A DNA stretch of 6,636 nt, taken from positions 1 through 6,636 of the forward strand of contig CANFSD010000097.1 in the NCBI GenBank assembly GCA_947449515.1, read 5' to 3'. The stretch is from Bacteroidota bacterium. GTDB lineage: Bacteria; Bacteroidota; Bacteroidia; UKL13-3. The stretch's first letter is position 1. Each line of letters opens with the position of its first letter. The notes under the pieces are model-generated. The model ran no database searches and was not told the DNA's origin. It saw only the letters and a list, made by a program, of their open reading frames with translations. Below are positions 1 to 6,636 of this stretch, one piece after another. The translations under genes were made by a program, and so were the position numbers.

Positions 1-1274
1 CGGATTTTTAGCCATGGGGCTGGATTTTGGAAAACCCTTTGTTTCCAAATTTCGAAATGCAATTTACTGCTGCCATCTTCTTCATTGGTGGCTACTTCCC
101 CAAGTATATCATTTCTATCAACAGCCTGACCAATTTTAACGTTTACTGTTGCCAAGCGAGCATAAACAGTAAAATACTCGCCATGGTTAACCAATACAAC
201 TCTATCTAAACCTGGAATTGGAAAAATTGCTTTAACAGTTCCTTTAAACACCACTTTAACAGGGGCGTTTGGAGCAGTGGTTATATCAATTCCATTATTG
301 GTTGTTGTAACTCCTCTTAAAGTTGGATGCGCATGTTCGCCAAAGGTTTGGGTAACATTTCCAACTACAGGCCAAGGAAGTTTGCCCTTGTTATTGGCAA
401 AATCACCACTTAATTTCAAATCTATTTCCGATAAATAACTATTATTTGTTTTAGGCGCAATAGGCTTACCACCATTTTTTGCATCCAATGCACGCTTCTT
501 TTCCTCAGCCTTGCGAGCCGCTTCTATTTCTTGGCTAATTAAATTATTAATCGATTGGTTTAATTTTCGAGCAGCCTTCTCTTGTTCGGCAATAACTTGG
601 TTGAGATTTTTTACTTTTTGTTGAACTTTATTTAGCACAACACTTTCCTCTTTCTTGTCTTCTATTAACTCCTTTTTTTCACTTTCCTTTAATTGAATGA
701 GACCCGTTTTTTCCTGTTTAATCACCATCAATTCTTGCAAAGCTCTTATCATTTGCTTTTGCGTGTTCAAAATTAATTGAGCCTGTTGTTGCCTGTAATT
801 ACCATAAGAATTAAGGTATTTCAACCTCTTAAAAGCTTGGTTCAAATTTTTTGCATCGAAAACAAAGTAGAAAGCAGCATTTGCATTTCTTCGCTTGTAG
901 GCTGCTGCAATATAATCGCCATAGTCTTTCTTTAATTCTAAAATATCATTACGTAAAGTTTCTATTACCTTTTGTTGATTGCTAATTTCAATACTCAACT
1001 CAAAAGTTTCTTGAGAAACATGGTCGATTAATTGCTCCCTGGTAATAATTTGTTTACCTATAGCTTGCAACTCAACCATAGAGTTGTGCTCCTGTGCTTT
1101 GGCATTTTGCAGCAAACGCTTGTTCTGCTGAATTTGAATTTGTAATTCTTTACGTTTTTGTTCTAACTCTTTTCTCTTACTGGCAACGTTTTGCCCATGA
1201 GCAGAAAAGCCCAAAATAAAGATGAGGGCGAGTAAACTAAAATACTTGAACTTTATACGATTTAGGTACAACAA
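1..1274 (-). CDS. EnvC-like murein hydrolase activator: coiled coil plus degenerate LytM/M23 domain (3' end cut by window edge)
   Basis: The frame is open without a stop from about position 1274 to base 1, giving about 424 residues. A hydrophobic signal peptide (residues 9-27, ending SAHG before Gln28) sends it to the periplasm. Residues 32 to about 270 are a long charged coiled coil, interrupted by an EnvC-typical segment (AAFYFVFDAKNLNQAFKRLKYL, residues 133-154). A LytM/M23 domain follows from about residue 300 (LPWPVVG, then TQTFGEHAHP). The catalytic site is broken. The usual HxGxD is NNGID (Asn326, with Asp330 kept), the YxHL histidine is Arg373 (YARL), and HxH is KLH (Lys404, His406). 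E. coli EnvC is similarly degenerate and activates amidases AmiA/B under FtsEX control, so I infer an activator rather than an endopeptidase. The frame ends in NPAPWLKI, close to the EnvC C-terminal pattern NPxPWL, so only a few residues are probably missing. The start is uncertain: no ATG precedes the signal peptide. TTG at 1274 with AAGGAG 7 nt upstream is my choice; TTG at 1271 or ATA at 1256 are alternatives. It overlaps the upstream gene by about 38 nt. Confidence 0.88.
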   Translation of the reverse strand, partial: MLYLNRIKFKYFSLLALIFILGFSAHGQNVASKRKELEQKRKELQIQIQQNKRLLQNAKAQEHNSMVELQAIGKQIITREQLIDHVSQETFELSIEISNQQKVIETLRNDILELKKDYGDYIAAAYKRRNANAAFYFVFDAKNLNQAFKRLKYLNSYGNYRQQQAQLILNTQKQMIRALQELMVIKQEKTGLIQLKESEKKELIEDKKEESVVLNKVQQKVKNLNQVIAEQEKAARKLNQSINNLISQEIEAARKAEEKKRALDAKNGGKPIAPKTNNSYLSEIDLKLSGDFANNKGKLPWPVVGNVTQTFGEHAHPTLRGVTTTNNGIDITTAPNAPVKVVFKGTVKAIFPIPGLDRVVLVNHGEYFTVYARLATVNVKIGQAVDRNDILGEVATNEEDGSSKLHFEIWKQRVFQNPAPWLKI

Positions 1275-2043
1275 ATTGGGGCTCCTTTTTTAAACTTGTT
1301 GCGAAGTTGCTAATAGAAAATTGGCATTCCATATTTTTTTCTCCCTGAATGTTGATTAAAATACTATATGGATAACTATAACCATCAATAGATCGCCTAT
1401 CCCTAAAGCTGACTTGCATTTCGGTGGATTTGCCTTGTTCAGTTAAAAGTACACTTTGTGTTTTTAAGTCCTTACTGTAGCTTGCTTTTTGCTTAGTTTT
1501 ACCCATATCAAGCAATAAAACCAAAAACTCACCCAAAGAATCTATTTGGGTAACTCCTGCTTTGGGATCAAAAATAGCATTGCCCATTGCCAAATTTTGA
1601 ATCTGTTCGAAACCAATTGCTGCATTGGTAAATTGTTTCATATAGGCATAAGAAGCAGAAACATAGCGCCTATTAATTAAATCCAAAATGCGGATAGAAT
1701 CTGTTTGCACCATTATTCTGGCAACATTTACAAAACCTAAAGCTTTGGCACTTAAAAAAACATATTGTCCCTTTTTAACCATTACCTCAATATTGATCGT
1801 TGCACTCTGTTTATTGTCCTTGAAATCGGCTTCGGCATTAAAGGAAAATTGCTCAAAATTGCTTTTGTTGGCAATCACATTATTAAAAAAATAAGAATTA
1901 TCAATTGCTACAGCATCTTGGTCACCTTTTACTGTTTCGGGTTGGGTAATTTGCACTGCTTTTTTTGTTTTACAAGAGGTAGTCCCTAATAAAACCATAG
2001 CCAATAATGAACAGAAGAAAGAATAATATATTTTATTTATCAT
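1237..2043 (-). CDS. DUF4292-type, LolB-like outer-membrane lipoprotein
   Basis: The 268-residue product begins with a short basic end, a hydrophobic stretch (residues 5-20) and a lipobox-like LGTTSC with Cys24, followed by a lysine-rich and then polar linker (25-60). I read it as a lipoprotein cleaved by signal peptidase II; Thr at -3 in the lipobox is slightly off consensus. Residues 62-268 look like alternating beta strands (SFNAEADF, ATINIEVMVKKG, QYVFLSAKALGF, RIMVQTDSIRILDLINRRYV), then a helical segment (FEQIQNLAMGN, 145-155), then more strands. This is the DUF4292 pattern, a Bacteroidota family of unproven function. The strand-helix-strand order and the QNLxxGN segment recall LolB, which receives lipoproteins at the outer membrane; that functional link is inference. 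Its ATG overlaps the TPR gene's TGA in an ATGA, implying coupled translation, and its 3' end overlaps the EnvC-like gene. Recognition of the family is from memory of its pattern. Confidence 0.82.
   Translation of the reverse strand: MINKIYYSFFCSLLAMVLLGTTSCKTKKAVQITQPETVKGDQDAVAIDNSYFFNNVIANKSNFEQFSFNAEADFKDNKQSATINIEVMVKKGQYVFLSAKALGFVNVARIMVQTDSIRILDLINRRYVSASYAYMKQFTNAAIGFEQIQNLAMGNAIFDPKAGVTQIDSLGEFLVLLLDMGKTKQKASYSKDLKTQSVLLTEQGKSTEMQVSFRDRRSIDGYSYPYSILINIQGEKNMECQFSISNFATSLKKEPQFVVPKSYKVQVF
1282..1287 (-). promoter_or_regulatory. Shine-Dalgarno-like AAGGAG upstream of a TTG start
   Basis: On the minus strand AAGGAG sits 7 nt before TTG at 1274 and 10 nt before a second TTG at 1271. No other gene start in the window (4827, 5352, 2043, 3749) has such a match, only A-rich leaders as is common in Bacteroidota. 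It decides the start call for the EnvC-like gene. These bases also encode Lys-Glu near the end of the upstream lipoprotein, so the match could be chance. Confidence 0.4.
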
Positions 2044-3749
2044 TTAAGTAAAGGCAATTTGTTGTTTATAATTCTGTAATTTAAAGCATCCACATCTCCT
2101 CCCAAAACCAAGGCTTTATTCCAAGTATCCATTGCTTTTTGAACCTCGCCCAATTCAAAAAACACATCTCCTAAATGTTGCAACACCTCTGCATTATTTG
2201 GAGCCAGATCAAGCGATTTTTGAATTTGTATTTGTGCTTCCTTAAATTTTCTTTTCTGAAACAATATCCAACCATAGGTATCTAAATTAGACGCATTGTA
2301 TGGATCAATTTCAATGGAACGCTTGCTCATACTTTCTGCTTTGTCTAAATCAATATTTCTTAACGATAAAAAATAGGCATAGTTATTTAATGCCAAAGAA
2401 CTATTGGGTTCAATGGCAATTGCGGCTTCAAAGGCTGAATCAGACAACGCAAAATGTTTGGCATAATGCGCCATGTCTCCCAAATTTTGAAGCATTTGAA
2501 CCAATATTTCTTCATTGGTGGCATGGTTCACACCTTCTTTCGCAGATTGAAAAGCAAGCTCAAATTCCTTTAATTGGCGACAAGCTATACTGTGATACAA
2601 ATAGCCAGAAGGGGCGTCTGGAAAGTTCTCCATCATTTTTGCAGCATCATTTCGCATTAACTCATAATCCTGCAATTGTTGATCGCAGAACATTATTTGC
2701 TCCCAAGTTAATAATGCAGTTGACTTATCATTTGATAGCAAGTATTGCCTTCGCGCATCTTCAAATTTTCTGTCTTGAAGGGCCATATCGCCTTTAAACA
2801 AATAGGGCTCGGGCTCACTTGGATTTGTAATTTCAAACAATGAAACCAACTGCTTACATTTTTCTCTGTGCCAAATTCCAAAATCATTGCTTGGAATTAT
2901 TTCGGCCAATACTTGGCGTTTTATTTTGGGTGGCAATGAAGATTTCATGCCAATACAAAGTTGTTGAAAATACAAATTTGTATCGCGTGTTTGTTGGTAA
3001 AAATCGGCCAAAGAAAAAGCTGCAAATCCATTGAATGAATCTTTTTGTTGTATCCTTTTATAAATTTCTAAACCCTTGTCAATTTGATGGCTTCGCATAT
3101 ACAAATCAGCCAATAAGCCCTTGTACTGTAATTGATCTGGATAGGTATCACTTAGTTTTTTAATTTCTTTAATGGCCCCTTTGATATCATTTTTGGCCAG
3201 ATAAAGGTCTTCCTTTTGCCTACTTAATTCTTCGTTTACTCCCGCACTTTTCTCCAACGCATCCAATGCCTGAATTGCCTTTGAAGTTTTGCCAAGTAAA
3301 ACATATAAACCACTCAACTCATACAAATAATGGGCATTCTTTGTAGTCTTATAGGCCAATTCACAAACCGATATCCCTGCATCAAATTGCTTGTCCTTTT
3401 TATATAATTCTATTAGCAATTTGCTATACCATTCGTTGGAAGGATCCAAATTAAATGCACGCTCCGCCTCTAATATTGCCTCTTCATTTTTCTTTTGAGG
3501 TAATAATACTGATGCCAATTGAAAATGAACATTGGCATTGCCCGGATCAATTAAAATGGCCATTTTAAATTCAGAGGCAGCGTCCTCATAATTTTTGATC
3601 ATCTTCTCTTTCATTCCTGAAAAGAAGCGTTTATCAAACTCCAAGCGCTGTTGTTCTGTTAAACTACTTTTGCTTTTTTGAGCAGTAACAAGTGCAGGAA
3701 ACAACCAAATAAATGCGAAAAAAACGAATGCGTAATATTTCTTCATCAT
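2040..3749 (-). CDS. Secreted tetratricopeptide-repeat protein
   Basis: About 569 residues. The frame opens at an ATG at 3773, but I prefer ATG 3749 (or 3746) because MMKKYYAFVFFAFIWLFPALVTAQ is then a textbook signal peptide, cleaved at VTA before Gln24. The longer form adds an acidic MEEISLKP in front. The mature protein is helical throughout, with TPR repeats. The N-terminal ones are clear (about residues 40-70, ending AILIDP, and 71-103, ending AFNLDP), the middle ones are divergent, and four clear ones lie near the C terminus (about 416-448, 449-482, 483-516 and 517-550, with the pattern ALNNYAYFL, NLDTYGWILF, EVLQHLGDVFFELG). TPR arrays bind peptides or proteins, so a periplasmic scaffold or assembly role is likely, but the partner cannot be told from sequence. 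No catalytic motif is visible. It follows the nucleotidyltransferase and overlaps the downstream lipoprotein gene by 4 nt, so the two are probably made together and may act together. Confidence 0.9.
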   Translation of the reverse strand: MMKKYYAFVFFAFIWLFPALVTAQKSKSSLTEQQRLEFDKRFFSGMKEKMIKNYEDAASEFKMAILIDPGNANVHFQLASVLLPQKKNEEAILEAERAFNLDPSNEWYSKLLIELYKKDKQFDAGISVCELAYKTTKNAHYLYELSGLYVLLGKTSKAIQALDALEKSAGVNEELSRQKEDLYLAKNDIKGAIKEIKKLSDTYPDQLQYKGLLADLYMRSHQIDKGLEIYKRIQQKDSFNGFAAFSLADFYQQTRDTNLYFQQLCIGMKSSLPPKIKRQVLAEIIPSNDFGIWHREKCKQLVSLFEITNPSEPEPYLFKGDMALQDRKFEDARRQYLLSNDKSTALLTWEQIMFCDQQLQDYELMRNDAAKMMENFPDAPSGYLYHSIACRQLKEFELAFQSAKEGVNHATNEEILVQMLQNLGDMAHYAKHFALSDSAFEAAIAIEPNSSLALNNYAYFLSLRNIDLDKAESMSKRSIEIDPYNASNLDTYGWILFQKRKFKEAQIQIQKSLDLAPNNAEVLQHLGDVFFELGEVQKAMDTWNKALVLGGDVDALNYRIINNKLPLLK

Positions 3750-3816
3750 TGGTTTTAACGAAATTTCCTCCATAGAATTATAAAAGGAAATTTATTTATG
3801 AATTTAAAAAATGGAA

Positions 3817-4827
3817 TTAAATAACAGTAGTGTAATCTCCAATACTCAAGTCTTTGGCCTCGCCCACATAATGAACAAAACTTCCTATCATGGCATTATC
3901 AACAACCGCTTTTTGAATAGTAGTATTGTTTTGCACCATACAATTAGAAACAACAGATTGCTCTATTGTGCAAGCCTCGCCAATTGAGGCATTTGGACCA
4001 ATAATGCAATTTTTCAAGACAACGTTTTTCCCAATTAATGAAGGCTGAATTACTATTGCATTTTCTAATACAACAGAATCATCCACCATTTTTTCATTGG
4101 CTTCATGCATAAAATGCAAAATCCTTGAATTGGTATATACAGTTGAATTTTTGTTGCCACAATCTAACCATTCTGTAACCTGACCTGGTTCAAATTTTAA
4201 GCCTTTTTGCTTCATATTTTCCAGGGCGTTTGTCAATTGATATTCACCCTTCTCACGGATATCATTGTCTAGCAAATATTGCAACTCGCTTCTTAGATTT
4301 ACACCATCCTTAAAGTAATAAATACCAATAATGGCCAAGTCTGAAACAAAATGTTGTGGCTTTTCAATAAAATCAGTAATGGTATTTTCATCATTTACTT
4401 TTACCACACCAAATGGTCTTGGATCATCAACTTTTTGCACCCAAATAATACCATCTTTATTTCTATCAAGGGTGAAATCTGCCTTAAACAATGTATCAGC
4501 AAAAACTACCAAGCAATTGCCATCCAAACTTTCTTTGGCACACATAATTGCATGGGCAGTTCCCAAAGGTTCATGCTGGTAATAAATACTCCCTTTTGCC
4601 CCTAATTTATTAGCAACCGCTACCAATTCCTTTTCTACGGCAGCTCCAAAACTTGGACCAATAATAAAGGCCACTTCCTCAATTCCAGTTCCACAAACCT
4701 TGGCTAAATCTTCTATTATTTTTTGAACAATTGGTTTGCCAGCAACGGGAATAAGTGGTTTAGGAACCGTTAAAGTGTGTGGGCGCATTCTTTTGCCCAT
4801 ACCTGCCATTGGAACTATAATTTTCAT
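3817..4827 (-). CDS. Sugar-1-phosphate nucleotidyltransferase with C-terminal beta-helix domain
   Basis: The 336-residue enzyme should join a nucleoside triphosphate and a sugar-1-phosphate into an NDP-sugar and pyrophosphate in the cytoplasm. The N-terminal two thirds is the NTP_transferase Rossmann-like domain. It has the nucleotide loop GMGKRMRPHT (residues 9-18), the lysine motif VPKPLIPVAGKPI (21-33), the base-binding HEPLGTAHAI (85-94), a metal-ligand candidate Asp111 in FADT, FIEKP (153-157), and WLDCGN (220-225) with the second metal ligand candidate Asp222. From about 250 to 335 short hexapeptide-like repeats (VVLENAIV, SLIGKNVVLKNCIIG, ASIGEACTIEQSVV) form a left-handed beta-helix, as in GlmU or long-form RmlA-like and GDP-mannose-type enzymes. 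PLGTAHAI is closer to GlmU-like and UDP/GDP-sugar families than to classic short RmlA. The exact base and sugar are not decided, so dTTP-glucose remains possible. The tail ends IGDYTTVI with no extra acetyltransferase motif that I can see. It lies 90 nt after dut and 43-67 nt before the TPR gene. The substrate is probably an envelope or capsule sugar. Confidence 0.9.
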   Translation of the reverse strand: MKIIVPMAGMGKRMRPHTLTVPKPLIPVAGKPIVQKIIEDLAKVCGTGIEEVAFIIGPSFGAAVEKELVAVANKLGAKGSIYYQHEPLGTAHAIMCAKESLDGNCLVVFADTLFKADFTLDRNKDGIIWVQKVDDPRPFGVVKVNDENTITDFIEKPQHFVSDLAIIGIYYFKDGVNLRSELQYLLDNDIREKGEYQLTNALENMKQKGLKFEPGQVTEWLDCGNKNSTVYTNSRILHFMHEANEKMVDDSVVLENAIVIQPSLIGKNVVLKNCIIGPNASIGEACTIEQSVVSNCMVQNNTTIQKAVVDNAMIGSFVHYVGEAKDLSIGDYTTVI

Positions 4828-4917
4828 TTTATCTGTTTATTGGGGTAATTTTAATTCTAAATAAGGCCGCAACCTAATATAATGGATGAAATTTTCAAAA
4901 CATTGATGGACAAGAAA
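4828..4917. other. 90-nt gap between dut and the nucleotidyltransferase gene
   Basis: This is the largest non-coding gap in the window. On the minus strand it carries a TATATTAG that resembles the Bacteroidota -7 box (TAnnTTTG) with one mismatch. I find no TTTG at a suitable distance upstream, so a promoter is not established. No hairpin with a T tract is evident, so I call no terminator. The genes on both sides may share one transcript, or an internal promoter may sit here. Confidence 0.35.
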
Positions 4918-5352
4918 CTACTTGCCAGTGCTGCCATAGCCGCCCTTGCCTCTATTGGTTTCTGTTAATTCCTCTGTGGGCACCCAATTAATCACTTCGT
5001 GTTTGGCTAAAATCATTTGGGCAATGCGTTCGCCAGATTTTATTTCAAAGGCCTCGGCACCATGATTAATTAACAAAACCTTAATTTCGCCACGGTAATC
5101 AGCATCTATGGTACCCGGACTGTTTAATACCGTTATACCATGTTTAAAGGCCAAGCCACTGCGGGGTCTAATTTGAATTTCATATCCTACAGGAATTTCA
5201 AGAAACAAACCACTTGGCACCAAAATGCGCGCTCCTGGATGTAACAAAATTGGTTCGGCAATAAATGCCATGATATCCATTCCAGCAGCATGCTCGGTTT
5301 GGTAGTTTGGCAAATTATTATTGCTTGTATTTATAACCTTAATAGCTATCAT
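4918..5352 (-). CDS. dut: Deoxyuridine 5'-triphosphate nucleotidohydrolase (dUTPase)
   Basis: It hydrolyses dUTP to dUMP and pyrophosphate, keeping uracil out of DNA and supplying dUMP for thymidylate synthesis. At 144 residues it is the usual size for the homotrimeric dUTPase family, and all five motifs are present in order: I, AAGMD (22-26); II, PRSGLA (63-68); III, NSPGTIDADYRGE (77-89) with catalytic Asp83 and the deoxyribose-stacking Tyr86; IV, GERIAQM (107-113); V, RGKGGYGSTG (134-143), whose Arg and Tyr close over the phosphates and base. Motif V has Lys and Tyr where many enzymes have Ser and Phe (RGSGGFGSTG), a tolerated variation. The ATG overlaps the flippase gene's TGA in an ATGA, so the two are probably co-translated. 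No Shine-Dalgarno sequence is seen. It is a housekeeping enzyme inside an envelope-gene run, an arrangement I recall from other Bacteroidota, so no functional link to envelope work is implied. Confidence 0.98.
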   Translation of the reverse strand: MIAIKVINTSNNNLPNYQTEHAAGMDIMAFIAEPILLHPGARILVPSGLFLEIPVGYEIQIRPRSGLAFKHGITVLNSPGTIDADYRGEIKVLLINHGAEAFEIKSGERIAQMILAKHEVINWVPTEELTETNRGKGGYGSTGK

Positions 5353-6636
5353 GATTTTACCATTAAAATCTTTTTCCGTTCAAGTAAATAACCTAAGAAA
5401 ATAAAGGATGCCAGCATCGCAACTCTAAAAAAATTACTCAGTAGGGTATTGGCTTCCATCCAATTTTCAGAAAACAAGGCCAATCCATAAAACAACAAAG
5501 TAACCGCTAAATACAGTCCGGCTCGACCCAAATTATAAGGAATAGGATAATATTTTTGACCCCATAAATAGCCAATAACCATCATAGAAAAATAACAAAT
5601 GAATGTTGCCCAGGCGCAACCAACATAACCATAAGAAGGAATAAAGGCAAGATTCAAACCTATGGTTAATATTGCTCCAATTAATGAGATAATGGCGCCC
5701 TTATTGGTTTGATCCGACAATTTATACCAAATAGAAACATTGTAATAAATACCAAGAAAAATATTGGCAAATAAAAGAACGGGCACAACAGCAAGTCCTT
5801 CAAAAAATCTTTCTCCAATAAAATATTTGAAATAATGAAGGAAGAGCATTACCAATAGAAATACGAACAAACAAATCCAAATGAAATAATTCATTACTGT
5901 AGCATATAAATCACGTTTCTCTGTAGTTTTTGAATGGTTAAAGAAGAACGGCTCAGCAGCAAATTTATAGGCTTGAATAAAAAGGGTAATGATGATAGAT
6001 AATTTATAATTGGCCCCAAATACGCCGTTCATCGCTTTTGCTTGCTCTGGGTCGGGCCAAATATAACGAAGCATTGCCCTACTTAATGTTTCATTAACCA
6101 TGCCTGCCAAACCCACCCAAATCATTGGAATGGCATACTTCATCATGGTTTTCCATTGCGCATATTGGAAGCCAAAGGTAATCCCCATTAGCTCTTTGGT
6201 AAGCAAAATACTGGTGAGTACACTCGCAAATAAATTTGCCATAAAGATGCTCTCAATCCCTAAACCTGGCTTATAAAACGGTAAAATAAACCCATGCTTT
6301 TGATGCCAATAAGGAGCCAATAATAAAAAATAAAGGTTTAATAGGATATTGCAAAAGATATTGATGTTCTTAAATACGGCAAAGCGAATTGGCCTTCCTT
6401 GCTGACGCAACAATGCAAATGGTATAGCACAAATACTGTCAAAAAACAAAATACCAACGCAATAATATAAATACTCGGGATGGTCGCCATATCCTATCAA
6501 ATTGGCAATTTGTTGCCCAAATCCAATAAACAGAACCGCAAAAATTCCTGAAACACCTAAAACCGAAACCAATGCATTGGCAAAAACTTGCTTGTTATTG
6601 TCTTTATCTGCAAATCGAAAAAAGGCAGTCTCCATC
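5349..6636 (-). CDS. PST/Wzx-type polysaccharide or lipid-linked sugar flippase (5' end cut by window edge)
   Basis: The frame is open to the right edge. The METAFFRF at the edge is internal: this family usually has a GMETAFFRF-like block after the first transmembrane helices, so roughly 60-80 residues are missing and the ATG at 6635 is not a true start. The visible 428 residues form about 12 hydrophobic segments (starting near residues 20, 54, 85, 128, 166, 207, 246, 283, 312, 337, 372 and 402), matching a 14-helix transporter of the Polysacc_synt/MOP superfamily. Segment 170-189 (PMIWVGLAGMVNETLSRAML) and the block GYVGCAWATFICY (336-348) are typical of this family. It is predicted to flip a lipid-linked sugar or a related precursor across the inner membrane. 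The cargo is unknown, but the nucleotidyltransferase two genes downstream could supply an activated sugar to the same pathway. The basic C-terminal KKILMVKS is cytoplasmic. Its TGA overlaps the dut ATG. Confidence 0.92.
   Translation of the reverse strand, partial: METAFFRFADKDNNKQVFANALVSVLGVSGIFAVLFIGFGQQIANLIGYGDHPEYLYYCVGILFFDSICAIPFALLRQQGRPIRFAVFKNINIFCNILLNLYFLLLAPYWHQKHGFILPFYKPGLGIESIFMANLFASVLTSILLTKELMGITFGFQYAQWKTMMKYAIPMIWVGLAGMVNETLSRAMLRYIWPDPEQAKAMNGVFGANYKLSIIITLFIQAYKFAAEPFFFNHSKTTEKRDLYATVMNYFIWICLFVFLLVMLFLHYFKYFIGERFFEGLAVVPVLLFANIFLGIYYNVSIWYKLSDQTNKGAIISLIGAILTIGLNLAFIPSYGYVGCAWATFICYFSMMVIGYLWGQKYYPIPYNLGRAGLYLAVTLLFYGLALFSENWMEANTLLSNFFRVAMLASFIFLGYLLERKKILMVKS

Noticed and set aside
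27..209. A plus-strand frame of 60 codons
   Set aside because: It is antisense to the conserved M23 domain of the EnvC-like gene.
78..2526. A 15-base repeat (TTCTTCATTGGTGGC) at about 78 and about 2511
   Set aside because: Both copies encode Ala-Thr-Asn-Glu-Glu in unrelated proteins on the minus strand. Two isolated coding copies do not make a repeat element.
2300..2797. A 165-codon open frame on the plus strand
   Set aside because: It lies wholly antisense to the TPR gene, has no recognisable domain or leader, and its composition is what the opposite strand of an AT-rich TPR gene would give.
3774..3816. A weak AAATT/AATTT inverted repeat between the nucleotidyltransferase and TPR genes, considered as a terminator
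   Set aside because: It has only A-T pairs, a short stem and no T tract at the right place. The short gap suggests read-through.
4331..4605. Two overlapping plus-strand frames of 83-84 codons
   Set aside because: Both are antisense shadows of the well-supported nucleotidyltransferase and share no family pattern.
4882..4968. A plus-strand ATG frame of 28 codons starting in the 90-nt gap, with a hydrophobic AAIAALASIG stretch
   Set aside because: Most of it is the reverse complement of the conserved dUTPase C-terminal motif V, which explains the alanine- and glycine-rich translation.

Overview
The window is a dense stretch of a Bacteroidota-type chromosome. It is AT-rich, and all six genes lie on the minus strand, so it reads from the right edge to the left edge. 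Several things point to this phylum: a DUF4292-type lipoprotein, the sugar-1-phosphate nucleotidyltransferase with a left-handed beta-helix tail, nearly no Shine-Dalgarno sequences, and (from memory, not checked here) a gene order familiar from Flavobacteriia, Sphingobacteriia and Chitinophagia. I cannot name the genus.

In transcription order the genes are: (1) 6636-5349, a PST/Wzx-type polysaccharide or lipid-linked sugar flippase whose first residues lie outside the window; (2) 5352-4918, dUTPase (dut), overlapping gene 1 by 4 nt (ATGA); (3) 4827-3817, a sugar-1-phosphate nucleotidyltransferase, after a 90-nt gap; (4) about 3749-2040, a secreted TPR-repeat protein; (5) 2043-1237, a lipoprotein with a DUF4292/LolB-like appearance, overlapping gene 4 by 4 nt (ATGA); (6) about 1274-1, a secreted coiled-coil protein with a degenerate LytM/M23 domain of the EnvC type, overlapping the end of gene 5 and running off the left edge a few codons before its expected end.

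The layout looks like one operon or two tightly linked transcription units, and it enters and leaves the window without a visible terminator. Apart from dUTPase, which clears dUTP, the products fit envelope construction: activated sugar synthesis, export of a sugar-lipid, an outer-membrane-lipoprotein-like component, a periplasmic TPR scaffold, and a probable activator of peptidoglycan amidases at division. I see no RNA genes, CRISPR arrays, insertion sequences, integration sites or long repeats, and no gap above 90 nt. The window is ordinary core genome. The points most worth a second look are the loss of zinc and catalytic residues in the M23 domain, its probable TTG start inside the upstream gene, and the LolB-like character of the DUF4292 lipoprotein.
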